The notes: generated by a model not told the origin, from the letters alone. Positions 1 to 8,277 are shown, counted from the first letter of the stretch. The stretch: DNA of 64,000 bases from Dysosmobacter welbionis (GCF_005121165.3 NZ_CP034413.3:310001-374000); one strand, 5' to 3'. Numbers and translations: made by a program.

Positions 1-592
1 CCCGCCGGAGATAGACTGCCAACTCCTTCTGCAGACAGGCAGGAATCAGGACGTACTGCGCTCTGCCGTCACAGGCGGTCAGAACACGTCCCTCCTCCAC
101 CGCCCGGACCATCACCCGGTTCAGCTCACTTACGCGGATCCCTGTCAGGGCAAAGACCTTCACCATCAGATACGTACGCTCCCGGCCCAGATTCCGGGCT
201 GTGGCCAGCAGGCGCAGATACTCAGTCCGGCTCAACTCCGGCTGGATCTCCTCTTCGGTGTCCAGCTGGCCGATCAGCTGCAGATCCCGCCGCCCCAGAT
301 AGGCCAGCAGCCCATTGGCGGCGGACACATGGGTGTTGGCTGTACCGGGCGAGTAGCCTTCCCGCAGCAAGGCGGCGCGCCAGAGCTCCAGTGTGTCTGC
401 AGCCACCCGCTTGTCCTCCGGAAGAAAGTGGTAAAACGCCTCCAGCTTGGGGCGGTAGACCTGGATCGTCTCCCGCCGGCGGCCCCGGGCCGCCAAGCTG
501 TCCAGATACCGGCAGACTTCTTCCCAGGTAACTGTCAGCTCCGCCGGCGCCGCGGTCCTGTCCTGTAGTGCCGTTTCCATCGCCTCACGCAT
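1..592 (-). CDS. Tyrosine recombinase, C-terminus beyond the window
   Basis: Incomplete at the window edge: about 197 residues are readable from ATG at 592, which follows a GGAGAGGAGAG purine tract. The N-terminal part looks like an alpha-helical core-binding domain. It is followed by the start of the catalytic domain, including the first catalytic arginine in the motif TGIRVSEL. The remaining catalytic residues (Lys, HxxR, His, Tyr) would lie to the left of base 1. A second tyrosine recombinase lies upstream in the same direction, and an inverted-repeat-bounded segment with a promoter lies between the two. In the orientation shown that promoter points away from this gene; flipped, it would drive it. 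The family role (site-specific strand exchange) is established; control of this gene by inversion is inferred. Confidence 0.85.
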   Translation of the reverse strand, partial: MREAMETALQDRTAAPAELTVTWEEVCRYLDSLAARGRRRETIQVYRPKLEAFYHFLPEDKRVAADTLELWRAALLREGYSPGTANTHVSAANGLLAYLGRRDLQLIGQLDTEEEIQPELSRTEYLRLLATARNLGRERTYLMVKVFALTGIRVSELNRVMVRAVEEGRVLTACDGRAQYVLIPACLQKELAVYLRR

Positions 593-672
593 TGGGCATT
601 CTCTCCTCTCCAAAGCCGCTTTCACTGTCTGAATGCTTTCCAAATATCTCCTCCGTATCCATCTCTTTCCGA

Positions 673-702
673 TTTACAACAGAACAATGATTCTGTTGTA
701 AA
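673..702. repeat. Inverted repeat 1, candidate recombination site
   Basis: A perfect 12-bp dyad: left arm TTTACAACAGAA, 6-bp core CAATGA, right arm TTCTGTTGTAAA. This is the shape of a tyrosine recombinase crossover site. The copy at 895-925 carries the reverse-complement core TCATTG, so the two sites are in head-to-head orientation, as needed for inversion rather than excision. Confidence 0.8.
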
Positions 703-894
703 CCTGTCATCAGCTGGAAATACGGTGCCAGAGCACGAAGAGTCGGTTTTGGCCGAAACGGCACCTTTCCCTTTTGGGCCGCAAAATTGGAATCCTCAAA
801 AAATCCAAACCGCAAAAAAAGGACGTTGCTTTTGTAGTTTTTTTGTTTTATACTAACTATATTCCAATGTATGTAGTGGAGAGAGCTTTGTCGA
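703..894. other. Candidate invertible DNA segment
   Basis: A 192-bp AT-rich, apparently non-coding segment between two inverted recombination sites and between two tyrosine recombinase genes. It holds a dyad with GGTGCC at 724-729 and GGCACC at 760-765, followed by a T-rich stretch on the plus strand. Further right is a plus-strand promoter (826-854). The dyad could act as a terminator that insulates the promoter from upstream read-through. No convincing gene lies inside. Known invertible promoters in gut bacteria have this architecture. Confidence 0.75.
826..854 (+). promoter_or_regulatory. Promoter inside the invertible segment
   Basis: TTGCTT (826-831), 17-bp spacer, TATACT (849-854). As drawn it fires rightwards, antisense to the end of the 921-1763 recombinase. 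After inversion between the repeats it would sit near 744-772 and fire leftwards into the recombinase that starts at 592. Confidence 0.65.
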
Positions 895-925
895 TTTACA
901 ACAGAATCATTGTTTTGTTGTTAAA
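895..925. repeat. Inverted repeat 2, candidate recombination site
   Basis: Left arm TTTACAACAGAA, core TCATTG, right arm TTTTGTTGTTAAA, which differs from the perfect arm by one substitution and one inserted T. Its reverse complement shares a 20-bp identical run with the site at 673-702. It overlaps the TAA stop codon (921-923) of the adjacent recombinase. Confidence 0.8.
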
Positions 926-1763
926 CGATCAGCCGCATTTTTTCCAGAATCTGTTCATGGGCCCTGGCGCTCACTGCCACATAAATCCGGGTTGTCTCAA
1001 TGGAGGAATGGCCCAGAAGGTCCGCCAGATGCGCCAGATCCTTCTCCTGTTCATAAAAGCACTTGGCGAACAGGTGCCGCAGATTGTGCGGGAATACCTT
1101 TTCCGGCATCACGCCGGCCTCCCGGCAGAGGGTTTTCATTTCATGCCAGATGTTGCTGCGGTCCAGGGGCCGCCCGGTGCGGGTGCGGAACAGGGGCCCC
1201 TCCTGGATATCCTGCGCCCTGGCATACCGCCGCAGGCGTTCCGCCAGTTCCTGCGGCAGCAGGACGGTCCGGCACTTTCCCTTCAGCCGGATCTCCGTCC
1301 GGCCAGCACGCAGGGCCTCCGCCGTGATGAAGCGCAGTTCGCTCACCCGGATACCGGTGGCGCAGATCGTCAGCATCACGTGGTACAGCCGCTGGTTCTT
1401 GCGCCCCTTGGCAATAGAGAGCAGCCGGCGGTACTCCGACTCCGTCAGGTCCCGCTGCTCCTCCCGAAACGCCCGCCGCTGAACCTTCAGCAACTTCACC
1501 TCGCAGTGCTCCGCTCCACAGAACCGCAGATACGCGTTCACAGCAGAGAGCTTGTTGTTGACCGTCAGAGCCCTGTACTGCTGCTGCAGGCGCTCCCGGT
1601 ATGCCAGAACACCCGCCTTGGTCACCGGGGCGCCGCACAGAGCCAGTCGCAGCTGTTCCGCCTCCTGCACGTATTTTTCCACTGTGGCACGGGCTTTCTC
1701 GTTTTCCACCAGAAATTCCCGGAACGCGGAGATAGACTGTCCTGTGAGCGTGATTTCTTCCAT
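921..1763 (-). CDS. Tyrosine recombinase, complete
   Basis: A 280-residue XerC/D-like recombinase. The core-binding domain spans roughly residues 8-90 and the catalytic domain 100-280. All catalytic residues are visible: R139 in TGIRVSEL, K161/K163 in the KGKCR strand, H226 and R229 in HNLRH, H252 in LLGHSSIETT and the nucleophile Y261. ATG at 1763 is chosen because GGGAGGAG sits 6-9 bases upstream; an in-frame ATG at 1862 lacks such a site. The stop codon lies inside inverted repeat 2, so the gene directly abuts the site it probably acts on. The most likely job is inverting the 703-894 segment, possibly with the second recombinase. A chromosome-dimer XerC/D role is less likely because there are two copies beside a private repeat pair. 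Confidence 0.9.
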   Translation of the reverse strand: MEEITLTGQSISAFREFLVENEKARATVEKYVQEAEQLRLALCGAPVTKAGVLAYRERLQQQYRALTVNNKLSAVNAYLRFCGAEHCEVKLLKVQRRAFREEQRDLTESEYRRLLSIAKGRKNQRLYHVMLTICATGIRVSELRFITAEALRAGRTEIRLKGKCRTVLLPQELAERLRRYARAQDIQEGPLFRTRTGRPLDRSNIWHEMKTLCREAGVMPEKVFPHNLRHLFAKCFYEQEKDLAHLADLLGHSSIETTRIYVAVSARAHEQILEKMRLIV

Positions 1764-1883
1764 CTTGACTCCTCCCAAATCCGCCCGCACAGACGCGGGT
1801 ATTTTTTGTAAGCATACCCAAAATGGCGTCGGATATGTTCCGCCTATGGAGATGCTTTCCAAAAAAGTTCCGAATTGCGCAAA

Positions 1884-1920
1884 AAGGCAGCCCGCGGAGA
1901 ATCCCTCCGCGGGCTGCCTT
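1884..1920 (-). terminator. Terminator of the polysaccharide operon
   Basis: A perfect 16-bp stem (AAGGCAGCCCGCGGAG at 1884-1899, complement at 1905-1920) with a 5-nt loop. On the minus strand it is followed by a T-run, matching the 3' end of the leftward operon that stops at 1939. Confidence 0.85.
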
Positions 1921-1938
1921 ACAGTATGCTGTTGTTTT

Positions 1939-2244
1939 TTATCGGCCTCCCCAGACCCGGTAGAGCTCGCTTCCCCGTTCCCGCAGGCGCTCGTTCAGCC
2001 AGGAGCGCAGGGATGCCATGCCCTCCTCTGTCCAGGGGAAGGTCTCCGTCTCAATGTGCTGGGCCTTTTCAAAGCAGATGTTCTCATAGACCCAGGCCTG
2101 GACGGTGCCATCGTTCACCTTTCCCGTCCGCTGGAAGCGGTAGCGGAAGGTGCCGAGGGAGCCGGGAAAAATCTCCGACTTCTTCAGAAAGTTCAGGGTC
2201 AAAAATGCGAATGGATCTTCCATCGGGCAGTTTCTCTCCTCCAT
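1939..2244 (-). CDS. Conserved hypothetical protein, last gene of the polysaccharide operon
   Basis: 101 residues, soluble, no membrane segment or recognised motif. It is rich in aromatic residues ([15 protein letters not shown]) and ends in a charged helix. ATG at 2244 shares one base with the TGA of the O-antigen ligase (TGATG) and has GGAGG seven bases upstream, so it is translationally coupled. A second in-frame ATG at 2223 is less well placed. Coupling suggests a role with the glycan genes, but I do not recognise the family. Confidence 0.7.
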   Translation of the reverse strand: MEERNCPMEDPFAFLTLNFLKKSEIFPGSLGTFRYRFQRTGKVNDGTVQAWVYENICFEKAQHIETETFPWTEEGMASLRSWLNERLRERGSELYRVWGGR

Positions 2245-3767
2245 CAGGCCGCCTCCGTCTCCCGGCGGCAGACCTTGATCCCCGCGATGGTCAGCGCGAA
2301 CACGAACCAGAAAATGCACATCACCCGGGGATAGTTCCACAGGTAATCCGCCAGACCGCACACCATGGCGCCGCACAGAGCCGCCGCTCCGGCACAGGTG
2401 ATGGTGCGGGCGGCAGAGGGGGCGCAGTGCCGGACCGTGCGGGCCGCCTTTTTGATGTTCCACAGCATGGAGCCCACAAAGCCCAGAAACCCCAGCAGTC
2501 CCGCCTCGATCCATACCTGCAGGTAGAAGTTGTGGGCGTGAACGAAGGGCGCTTCTGCGTGGTAGAGGTTGAAGTCGCTGATGTAGTCCTGCACGGCGGC
2601 GGTGCCCAGACCCGCGCCGGAGACGGGAGACGTCCGGATGACCTCCAGTGCCGCCTGATACAAGGGGATGCGGCTGGCAGTGGAGGTATCCGCCGGATTG
2701 AAGATCGTCAGGACCCGGTGCCAGATGGTGTCCGGCAGGAAAGGGACCATCACCACGCACAGCACCGCGAAGGCGGGGATCAGCTTGGGCTTCCACAAAA
2801 ACACCAGCACCACCATGGCACAGGCCATGCCAACCCAGCTGGCCCGGGAGTAGGTCATGCCCAGAGCCAGCACACCCACGGCAAACACGCCGCAGGCCGT
2901 CACGCGGGAGATGCCCCGCTTGGAGCAGAGGATCAGCGCCAGTACCAGGGGCAGCAGGAGGATCAGCACCTCTGCAAAGGTGTTGGGGTTGTCGAAATAG
3001 GACTCCACCCGGCCGGGCATACCGGCGTTGACCTCCAGGTCCACATAGGACTCGTTGACCTCCACGCCCTGGATCCGTTGGTACACACCGTACAGCGAGG
3101 ACACCAGCACACAGACCCCACCGCCGGCGGCCAGCCGCTTCAAATCCTCTGTGCCCCGGACAGCGCTGACCGTCACCAGCACGCACAGCGCTGCGGAGAT
3201 ATGGTAGAGCAGGAAGCGGAAGGAGGCGGAGGGCTCATAGGAGAACAGCACCGCCAGGAACATGGCTCCGAACAGCACCACCGGATAGAACCCGATGTGC
3301 TTCACGTCCAGCCGGAAGTCCCGCCGGGACATGGCCCCGGCATAGAACAGCACCAGCAGGGCGGCAAAGCCCAGCATACTATATGCGTTGTTCCAATGCG
3401 AGAAGGGAATCACCCACAATAGCATGATGAGCCAGGATTGGGCGACGGCGGTCTCATGTCCCATCTCAAAGGCCAGACGGGAGAAAACGCTGTCATCAAA
3501 CGTAGCCCGCAGGGCAAGGTACAGCTTGTGGAGCAGCCAGGCAGGCAGGTTGATGAGGCCCGTCAGCAGCCGGCAGAGGATGCTCTCCTCCCAGGCCCGG
3601 GCCGCAACGCCCTCCCGGCACAAGACCCGGAGAACACGGCTCTCGTCGATCTGGCGGTTGCACCAGGCGCCCATGCGCACCAGGCAGCGGTGGACGGCGC
3701 TGTCATAGTAGACGGTGCACAGCACCGCCCATAGGTGATACAGATAGCTTTCGCGGAGAATGCTCAT
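2244..3767 (-). CDS. O-antigen ligase family membrane protein
   Basis: 507 residues with about a dozen hydrophobic helices from residue ~110 onward. Wzy_C/WaaL-type landmarks are present: a TYSRASWVG segment, a periplasm-type loop, PVSGAGLGT and [15 protein letters not shown] near the C-terminus. The first ~110 residues are soluble or amphipathic and are an addition to the usual ligase core. Members join or transfer surface glycans outside the membrane. In a Firmicute this more likely means ligation or polymerisation of a cell-wall or teichuronic-type polysaccharide than lipid-A O-antigen. The GT2 gene upstream and the coupled small gene downstream form a three-gene operon. The exact substrate cannot be read from sequence. 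Confidence 0.85.
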   Translation of the reverse strand: MSILRESYLYHLWAVLCTVYYDSAVHRCLVRMGAWCNRQIDESRVLRVLCREGVAARAWEESILCRLLTGLINLPAWLLHKLYLALRATFDDSVFSRLAFEMGHETAVAQSWLIMLLWVIPFSHWNNAYSMLGFAALLVLFYAGAMSRRDFRLDVKHIGFYPVVLFGAMFLAVLFSYEPSASFRFLLYHISAALCVLVTVSAVRGTEDLKRLAAGGGVCVLVSSLYGVYQRIQGVEVNESYVDLEVNAGMPGRVESYFDNPNTFAEVLILLLPLVLALILCSKRGISRVTACGVFAVGVLALGMTYSRASWVGMACAMVVLVFLWKPKLIPAFAVLCVVMVPFLPDTIWHRVLTIFNPADTSTASRIPLYQAALEVIRTSPVSGAGLGTAAVQDYISDFNLYHAEAPFVHAHNFYLQVWIEAGLLGFLGFVGSMLWNIKKAARTVRHCAPSAARTITCAGAAALCGAMVCGLADYLWNYPRVMCIFWFVFALTIAGIKVCRRETEAA

Positions 3768-3786
3768 GCAGGGAAACCTCGTTTCT

Positions 3787-4803
3787 TCAGATGCGGTTTT
3801 TGATCCGGTACAGCTGGGAGAGCAGCCAGAAGCGGCCCCCCCGCACCAGCTTTGCTGCCAACTGCTTGTTGCGGCTCATGCCGGCGGGCGACAGCGTCCG
3901 GATGGCGTGGGCCATATCCGGCCGCGCACACAGGGCCTGGATGGTCTCCTGCCGCTGCCGGAGGGTCTTGGGATTGCCCGGGGCGTACTCGTTGCCGATG
4001 GCGATCAACAGCCCGGCCCAGTTGGAGTTCTCCCGCCACTGGGGGCGGCCGGGCGTCAGGCCGTACCGGGCGGCCAAGTCCTCCTTCCGCTCCATGAAGC
4101 GGCCGAAGACCTGCTGGAAGTCCTTCATATACTTGTGGGTGGCGGAGGCCGGATTCTGGAGATAGCGGTACAGGGGCGTCTCCGTCACCGCCAGGCGCCG
4201 GGCGTTGCAGAAATACTCCATCAGGAACAGCTCGTCTTCCAGATAGGCGCCCTCATAGCGGAGATGGAGTCTGTCAAAAATCTCTGCGGAGAACAGATAG
4301 CGCCAGATGAATCCATTGAACACCGGCTGGGCCAGCCGGTCCCCCAGCAGGGGATTGACGATTTTCTCCCGGATAGCGTCGGCGTCGTAGATCCCGGCGG
4401 GCAGCACCGGCTCCGGCGTCTCGCTGCCATCAGGCCACAGGTTCAGGTGCGCACAGGCGGCGGTATCCGCCCCGGCCCGCTCCCGCAGGTTCCACAGCGT
4501 CTCCAGGCACTGGGGCTCGTACTGATCGTCGGAGTCCAGAAAGGCGATATAGGTCCCCCGGACATGGTCAAGGCCCACATTCCGGGTCTCGCTGACGCCG
4601 CTGTTGCGCTCCTTGTGGAACACCCGGATGCGGTCATCCTCCCGGGCCAGCTCATCGCAGAGAGCCGGGGAGCCGTCGGTGCAGCCGTCATCCACCAGCA
4701 GCAGCTCCCAGTCGGAAAAGGTCTGCCGCCGTACGCTCTCCACGCAGTCTCTGAGAAATTTCTCCGCCTGATAGACAGGCACAATGACGGAAATGCTGGG
4801 CAT
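3787..4803 (-). CDS. Glycosyltransferase family 2
   Basis: 338 residues with a GT-A fold. The N-terminus ISVIVPVYQAEKFL is typical of GT2. Nucleotide-sugar contacts are VDDG (residues 37-40) and the metal-binding DSDD (90-93). The C-terminal ~100 residues are helical and basic, without clear membrane spans, so the enzyme is probably peripheral on the cytoplasmic face. It is first in the leftward operon with the O-antigen ligase, 19 bp upstream of it, and a good promoter lies ~100 bp ahead. The sugar donor and acceptor are unknown. Confidence in the family is high. Confidence 0.92.
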   Translation of the reverse strand: MPSISVIVPVYQAEKFLRDCVESVRRQTFSDWELLLVDDGCTDGSPALCDELAREDDRIRVFHKERNSGVSETRNVGLDHVRGTYIAFLDSDDQYEPQCLETLWNLRERAGADTAACAHLNLWPDGSETPEPVLPAGIYDADAIREKIVNPLLGDRLAQPVFNGFIWRYLFSAEIFDRLHLRYEGAYLEDELFLMEYFCNARRLAVTETPLYRYLQNPASATHKYMKDFQQVFGRFMERKEDLAARYGLTPGRPQWRENSNWAGLLIAIGNEYAPGNPKTLRQRQETIQALCARPDMAHAIRTLSPAGMSRNKQLAAKLVRGGRFWLLSQLYRIKNRI

Positions 4804-4899
4804 AGACAGCCTCCTTGCGCCCTCCGGCGCCTCTCTTCAGTCTGCGGCGCGGAAACTCCGGCGCCCTCCCCCCAGAATCTGGGGCTCTTACACGGAGCT

Positions 4900-4928
4900 A
4901 TTGTACCCGATTTCCCCGGGAAGGTCAA
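4900..4928 (-). promoter_or_regulatory. Promoter of the polysaccharide operon
   Basis: On the minus strand TTGACC (4923-4928), 17-bp spacer, TACAAT (4900-4905), about 100 bp before the GT2 start at 4803. Confidence 0.75.
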
Positions 4929-4976
4929 CGTCTTTTCCCGGAAAAGCCGGGCATACTAGGAGCGAGGTGATCCAAT

Positions 4977-5402
4977 ATGAACGATATCGAGCTGCTCCAA
5001 TACGTCCATGAGACGGCGGAGATGGGCATTGAGGGGCTGAACAGCCTGGACGGGCAGGTCCGGGATGACAGCCTGCGGCGGGTTCTGAGCCAGCAGGGCG
5101 CCGAGTACCGCCAGATCGCGGATCAGGCGGAGCGCCTGCTCCGGTCTCTGGGAGAGGAGCCCAGGGACCCAGGCCTTCTGGCCAAGGTGTCCGCAGAGGT
5201 CATGTCCACTTTCAAAACGCTGGCAGACCCCTCTGCATCCAACATCGCGGAGATGGTCATTCAGGGAAACACCATGGGGGCCACCAAAAGTACCCGGCAT
5301 CTGGGGGACTACGCCGGTGGAAACCGCGAGATCCGAAATCTCGCGGAGCGGCTGCTGCACACCGAGGAAGCCAACGCCGCCCAGATGAAGCAGTTCCTGT
5401 AA
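4977..5402 (+). CDS. Conserved hypothetical four-helix protein
   Basis: 141 residues, soluble, almost all predicted helix. It has conserved-looking patches EMVIQGNTMGATKSTRH and a C-terminal LAERLLHTEEANAAQMKQFL. Length and helical periodicity resemble ferritin-like four-helix bundles, but the paired Glu/His metal ligands of a di-iron ferritin are not obvious, so function is left open. I recall similar proteins from many Clostridia annotated only as hypothetical. The start has GAGGTGAT eight bases upstream. It is monocistronic: divergent from the GT2 operon and ended by a strong hairpin. Confidence 0.8.
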   Translation: MNDIELLQYVHETAEMGIEGLNSLDGQVRDDSLRRVLSQQGAEYRQIADQAERLLRSLGEEPRDPGLLAKVSAEVMSTFKTLADPSASNIAEMVIQGNTMGATKSTRHLGDYAGGNREIRNLAERLLHTEEANAAQMKQFL

Positions 5403-5418
5403 CACACCCGGCGCAAAG

Positions 5419-5454
5419 CAGAGGAGGAGCCTCCTACGGGAGGCTCCTCCTCTG
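5419..5454. terminator. Bidirectional terminator-like hairpin
   Basis: A 16-bp perfect stem CAGAGGAGGAGCCTCC with loop TACG between two convergent genes. The T-tract is poor on both sides, so strength is uncertain. Confidence 0.65.
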
Positions 5455-5455
5455 T

Positions 5456-6010
5456 TCAAAGGACCGGCAGCAGATCTTCCCCATTCAGAAAACGCTCCTC
5501 CGCCTCCTGGATAGGGATCTGCCGCTGATTCAGTCTGCGCACCAGCTGCTCTACCTCTGCCTGTTCCCTTCCCGGCAGCAGGACCACCAGATGTCGCTCC
5601 GGTTCCCAGGATTCGCCGCTGAATCCGAATCGCCGGGGGTGCCGGGTCTCCAGAACCTGATAGCGCACCTGCGGCCGCACCGCCTTGCGCCGGCGCCAGA
5701 TCGACAAGGCCAGCACCCGGACCAGATCCTTCGGCGTGGGCTTTTCCCGCAGCACGCGTTGAAAGAGCTTCTGCAGCTCCGCCCGGTCTCCGCAGTCCCA
5801 GATGTCCTCCGCCGCCCGGGAGAGGGCCTTTGCCAGGGTGTCCTTTTCCTTTTCACTGTATCTCTGCGCCTCCGGATACAGCGTCTCCATGGAGAAGGTG
5901 CCCGGCATACGGGGGATGGCAGCCTTGACCAGGCAGCACAGGTCGTAATAGCAGTCCCGGCTCAGTTTCCCACTGATTTTTTCCACTGTCCGCAGGATAT
6001 CTTCATCCAT
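5456..6010 (-). CDS. Spo0A C-terminal-like DNA-binding protein lacking a receiver domain
   Basis: 184 residues. Residues ~18-80 (CYYDLCCLVKAAIPRM ... LYPEAQRYSEKE ... LSRAAEDIWDCGDRAELQKLF) follow the pattern of the Spo0A effector domain: GYxYL, LYPxIA, then a helix ending in W-x-x-G. There is no N-terminal phosphoacceptor domain. The C-terminal ~80 residues are basic (KAVRPQVRYQVLETRHPRR) and then acidic. A TTCGACA sequence identical to the Spo0A box lies 69 bp upstream. It may be a Spo0A-regulated or Spo0A-antagonising regulator; this is inference from weak similarity. The alternative is an unrelated helical protein. Confidence 0.6.
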   Translation of the reverse strand: MDEDILRTVEKISGKLSRDCYYDLCCLVKAAIPRMPGTFSMETLYPEAQRYSEKEKDTLAKALSRAAEDIWDCGDRAELQKLFQRVLREKPTPKDLVRVLALSIWRRRKAVRPQVRYQVLETRHPRRFGFSGESWEPERHLVVLLPGREQAEVEQLVRRLNQRQIPIQEAEERFLNGEDLLPVL

Positions 6011-6078
6011 CCGAAACCGTCTCCTCTCCTCTTCAATTCATACATAGCATATCAAAAATCGCAGGTTTTTGAAATAGA

Positions 6079-6085
6079 TTCGACA
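6079..6085. promoter_or_regulatory. Candidate Spo0A box
   Basis: TTCGACA, a 7/7 match to the 0A-box core, in the 170-bp divergent region between the Spo0A-C-like gene and the GNAT gene. A 7-mer can occur by chance. Confidence 0.35.
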
Positions 6086-6181
6086 CATTCGGACTCTTTT
6101 AGACAAATTACGGCACCCCGGACTTGACAATCCGGAGGAAATGTGCTCTTCTACCCGTATCAGAGACAGGGAGGCGCAGGC

Positions 6182-6628
6182 ATGGATATTCGCAGAATCG
6201 AGTCGGGCAAGCGGGACTTTCTCCCCCTCCTGCTGCTGGGAGACGAACAGGAGGACATGATCGACCGCTATCTGGACCGCGGAACGCTGTTGGCGCTGTA
6301 CGACGGCGGACTTCGCGCCGTGTGCGTGGTGACCAAGGAGGCGCCGGGCGTGTTCGAGATCAAAAATCTGGCCGTGGAGCCGGCCTTTCAGCGCCAGGGC
6401 TACGGCCGGGCCATGGTTCGGCATGTGGCCGGCGCCTGCCGGACCGCCGGAGGGACACGCCTCCTGGTGGGCACCGGGGACAGTGCCCTCACCCTCCCCT
6501 TCTACCGGGCCTGCGGGTTCCGGGAAAGCCACCGGGTCCCCAATTTCTTCCTTCAATTTTACGACCACCCCATATACGAAGGGGGGCGGCTTTTGTCGGA
6601 CATGGTATATTTGTCCATGGAGCTTTGA
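6182..6628 (+). CDS. GNAT-family N-acetyltransferase
   Basis: 148 residues from ATG at 6182, chosen because GGGAGG lies 8 bases upstream; an earlier in-frame ATG at 6143 has no such site. The fold signature is clear: strand FEIKNLAVEPAFQRQGYGRAMV is motif A, with the acetyl-CoA pyrophosphate loop Q-R-Q-G-Y-G, followed by LPFYRACGFRES, the motif B helix. Substrate is unknown; small GNATs act on amino groups of metabolites, antibiotics or protein termini. It stands alone between convergent and divergent neighbours. Confidence 0.9.
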   Translation: MDIRRIESGKRDFLPLLLLGDEQEDMIDRYLDRGTLLALYDGGLRAVCVVTKEAPGVFEIKNLAVEPAFQRQGYGRAMVRHVAGACRTAGGTRLLVGTGDSALTLPFYRACGFRESHRVPNFFLQFYDHPIYEGGRLLSDMVYLSMEL

Positions 6629-6636
6629 GCGGAAAA

Positions 6637-6667
6637 GGCGGCGCTGCTGAAAATCAGCGGCGCCGCC
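6637..6667. terminator. Shared terminator between GNAT gene and metK
   Basis: A 14-bp stem with one mismatch, GGCGGCGCTGCTGA (6637-6650) against 6654-6667. It lies between convergent genes and is followed by a moderately T-rich sequence on the plus strand. Confidence 0.65.
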
Positions 6668-6703
6668 TGTATCATACCGTTTGATTCAGTTTTGAAAAAG
6701 GCT

Positions 6704-7891
6704 TCACGCCTCTGCGGCGGCCTTCAGAGCCTCCGTGCGGTCAGTTTTCTCCCAGGTCACGCCCAGGTCCTCCCGGCCCATGTGGCCGTAGGCCGCCAGC
6801 TTGCGGTAGATGGGCTTGCGCAGGTCCAGGTCCCGGATGATGGCCGTGGGCCGCAGGTCAAACACCTTGCGGACGGCAGTCTCCAGCCTGTCGTCTCCCA
6901 CCGTACCGGTGCCGAAAGTGTCCACCAGCACACTCACCGGCTGGGCCACGCCGATGGCGTAGGCCAACTGCACCTGGCAGCGGCGGGCAAGGCCCGCGGC
7001 CACGATGTTCTTGGCCACGTACCGGGCGGCGTAGGCCGCGGAGCGGTCCACCTTAGTGGGATCCTTGCCGGAAAAGCAGCCGCCGCCGTGGGGGGCGCTG
7101 CCGCCGTAGGTATCCACGATGATCTTCCGGCCGGTGAGGCCGGAATCCGCCGCCGGGCCGCCCTTGACGAAACGGCCGGTGGGGTTCACGTAATACTTTG
7201 TGTTCTCGTCCAGCATGTCCGCGGGGATCACGGCCTTGGCCACCTGCTCGATCATGTCCTTCCGGATCTGCTCCAGGGAGACGTCGGGGTCGTGCTGGGT
7301 GGAGATGACCACCGTATCCACCCGGACAGGGCGGTTGTGCTCGTCATACTCCACGGTGACCTGGCTCTTGCCGTCGGGCCGCATATAGGGCACCTGGCCG
7401 CTCTTGCGGACCTCCGCCATGCGCTTGCACAGCTTCTGTGCCAGGGACAGGGGCAGGGGCATCAGTTCCGGCGTCTCGTCGCAGGCGTAGCCGAACATCA
7501 TGCCCTGGTCACCGGCGCCGTTGCTCAGCTCGCTGTCGGTGCCCTCCTTGTTCTCCAAGGATTTGTCCACGCCCATGGCGATGTCGGCGGACTGCTCGTC
7601 GATGGAGGTAACCACGGCACAGGTGTCGCAGTCAAAGCCGTACTTGCCCCGGTCATAGCCAATGTCCCGGACCACCTCCCGGGCGATGTGGGCGATGTCC
7701 ACATAGCAGCTGGTGGTGATCTCGCCCATCACGTGGATCAATCCGGTGCAGGCCGTGGTCTCGCAGGCCACGCGGCCGTTGGGGTCCTGCTCCAGAATGG
7801 CGTCCAGGACGGCGTCGGAGATCTGGTCGCAGACCTTGTCGGGGTGGCCCTCCGTTACGGACTCGGAGGTGAAGAGATAGTGTCTTGCCAT
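6704..7891 (-). CDS. metK: S-adenosylmethionine synthetase
   Basis: 395 residues, normal length. It makes S-adenosylmethionine from methionine and ATP in the cytoplasm. The N-terminus [18 protein letters not shown] carries the methionine/ATP-binding GHPDK motif (residues 15-19). The C-terminal half carries [13 protein letters not shown] and the hexapeptide-like [16 protein letters not shown], with Lys and Arg contacts to phosphate. The start is ATG 7891 with AGAAAGGA upstream; a longer frame from 7990 would run through the riboswitch terminator and is rejected. The gene is transcribed alone behind a SAM-I riboswitch, so it is repressed when its own product is abundant. The SAH nucleosidase at 23.7 kb serves the same cycle. 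Confidence 0.98.
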   Translation of the reverse strand: MARHYLFTSESVTEGHPDKVCDQISDAVLDAILEQDPNGRVACETTACTGLIHVMGEITTSCYVDIAHIAREVVRDIGYDRGKYGFDCDTCAVVTSIDEQSADIAMGVDKSLENKEGTDSELSNGAGDQGMMFGYACDETPELMPLPLSLAQKLCKRMAEVRKSGQVPYMRPDGKSQVTVEYDEHNRPVRVDTVVISTQHDPDVSLEQIRKDMIEQVAKAVIPADMLDENTKYYVNPTGRFVKGGPAADSGLTGRKIIVDTYGGSAPHGGGCFSGKDPTKVDRSAAYAARYVAKNIVAAGLARRCQVQLAYAIGVAQPVSVLVDTFGTGTVGDDRLETAVRKVFDLRPTAIIRDLDLRKPIYRKLAAYGHMGREDLGVTWEKTDRTEALKAAAEA

Positions 7892-7931
7892 AGTACAGGT
7901 TCCTTTCTGAGCACTGACCTCATCAAGGGGC

Positions 7932-7965
7932 GAAAAAAATGTGCGTTTCGACGGCGAAACGCACA
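7932..7965 (-). terminator. Riboswitch-controlled terminator of metK
   Basis: On the minus strand an 11-bp stem TGTGCGTTTCG / CGAAACGCACA followed by seven T, between the aptamer and the metK ribosome-binding site. It would form when SAM is bound. Confidence 0.9.
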
Positions 7966-7975
7966 AACGGATTGG

Positions 7976-8076
7976 TTGCTTGCTCCTCATCTGTCGATCA
8001 CCGCCGGATTTGGCACCTTGTCATAAGCAGGTTGCCGTGGGTTCATCGGGCCGTTCCCTCCGCCACTCTTGATAAG
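7976..8076 (-). ncRNA. SAM-I (S-box) riboswitch
   Basis: Reading leftward, the S-box landmarks appear in order: CTTATCAAGAGTGGCGGAGG (P1 and kink-turn), GGCCCGATGAACCC, ACGGCAACCT, AGGTGCCAAATCC and the closing GACAGATGAG. An intrinsic terminator follows before metK. This is direct pattern recognition of a well-conserved RNA, so confidence is high. Confidence 0.95.
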
Positions 8077-8097
8077 GGTAATAAAATTGTCCCTATT

Positions 8098-8125
8098 ATC
8101 TTATCAGGTTTTTCCCGTTTGTCAA
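8098..8125 (-). promoter_or_regulatory. metK promoter
   Basis: Minus strand TTGACA (8120-8125), 16-bp spacer ending in an extended TGA, then TAAGAT (8098-8103), about 20 nt upstream of the riboswitch. Confidence 0.75.
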
Positions 8126-8206
8126 TACGGTTTTTCCGGTTTTGCGGAGAAATCCGTCGCCCCGTCGGAAAACTGCGCAGATGTTCCGCCTGTTCAAAAA
8201 TTATAC

Positions 8207-8235
8207 ATGACTTTTTTCCTCTGATCGGGTATAAT
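8207..8235 (+). promoter_or_regulatory. Promoter of the rhomboid-like gene
   Basis: ATGACT (8207-8212), 17-bp spacer, perfect TATAAT (8230-8235), about 43 bp before the GTG start. Confidence 0.65.
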
Positions 8236-8277
8236 GGATATCGCTTGTATATTTGAAATGTTCTGGAGGGCTTCACC

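Noticed and set aside
585-815. 76-residue minus-strand frame across inverted repeat 1
   Set aside because: No conserved features; it runs through the recombination site and overlaps the recombinase start in another frame.
1-1763. Tyrosine recombinases as integrases of the right-hand element
   Set aside because: They are ~31 kb from the tRNA junction with core genes between, and have their own repeat pair; the serine recombinase beside the junction is the better integrase.
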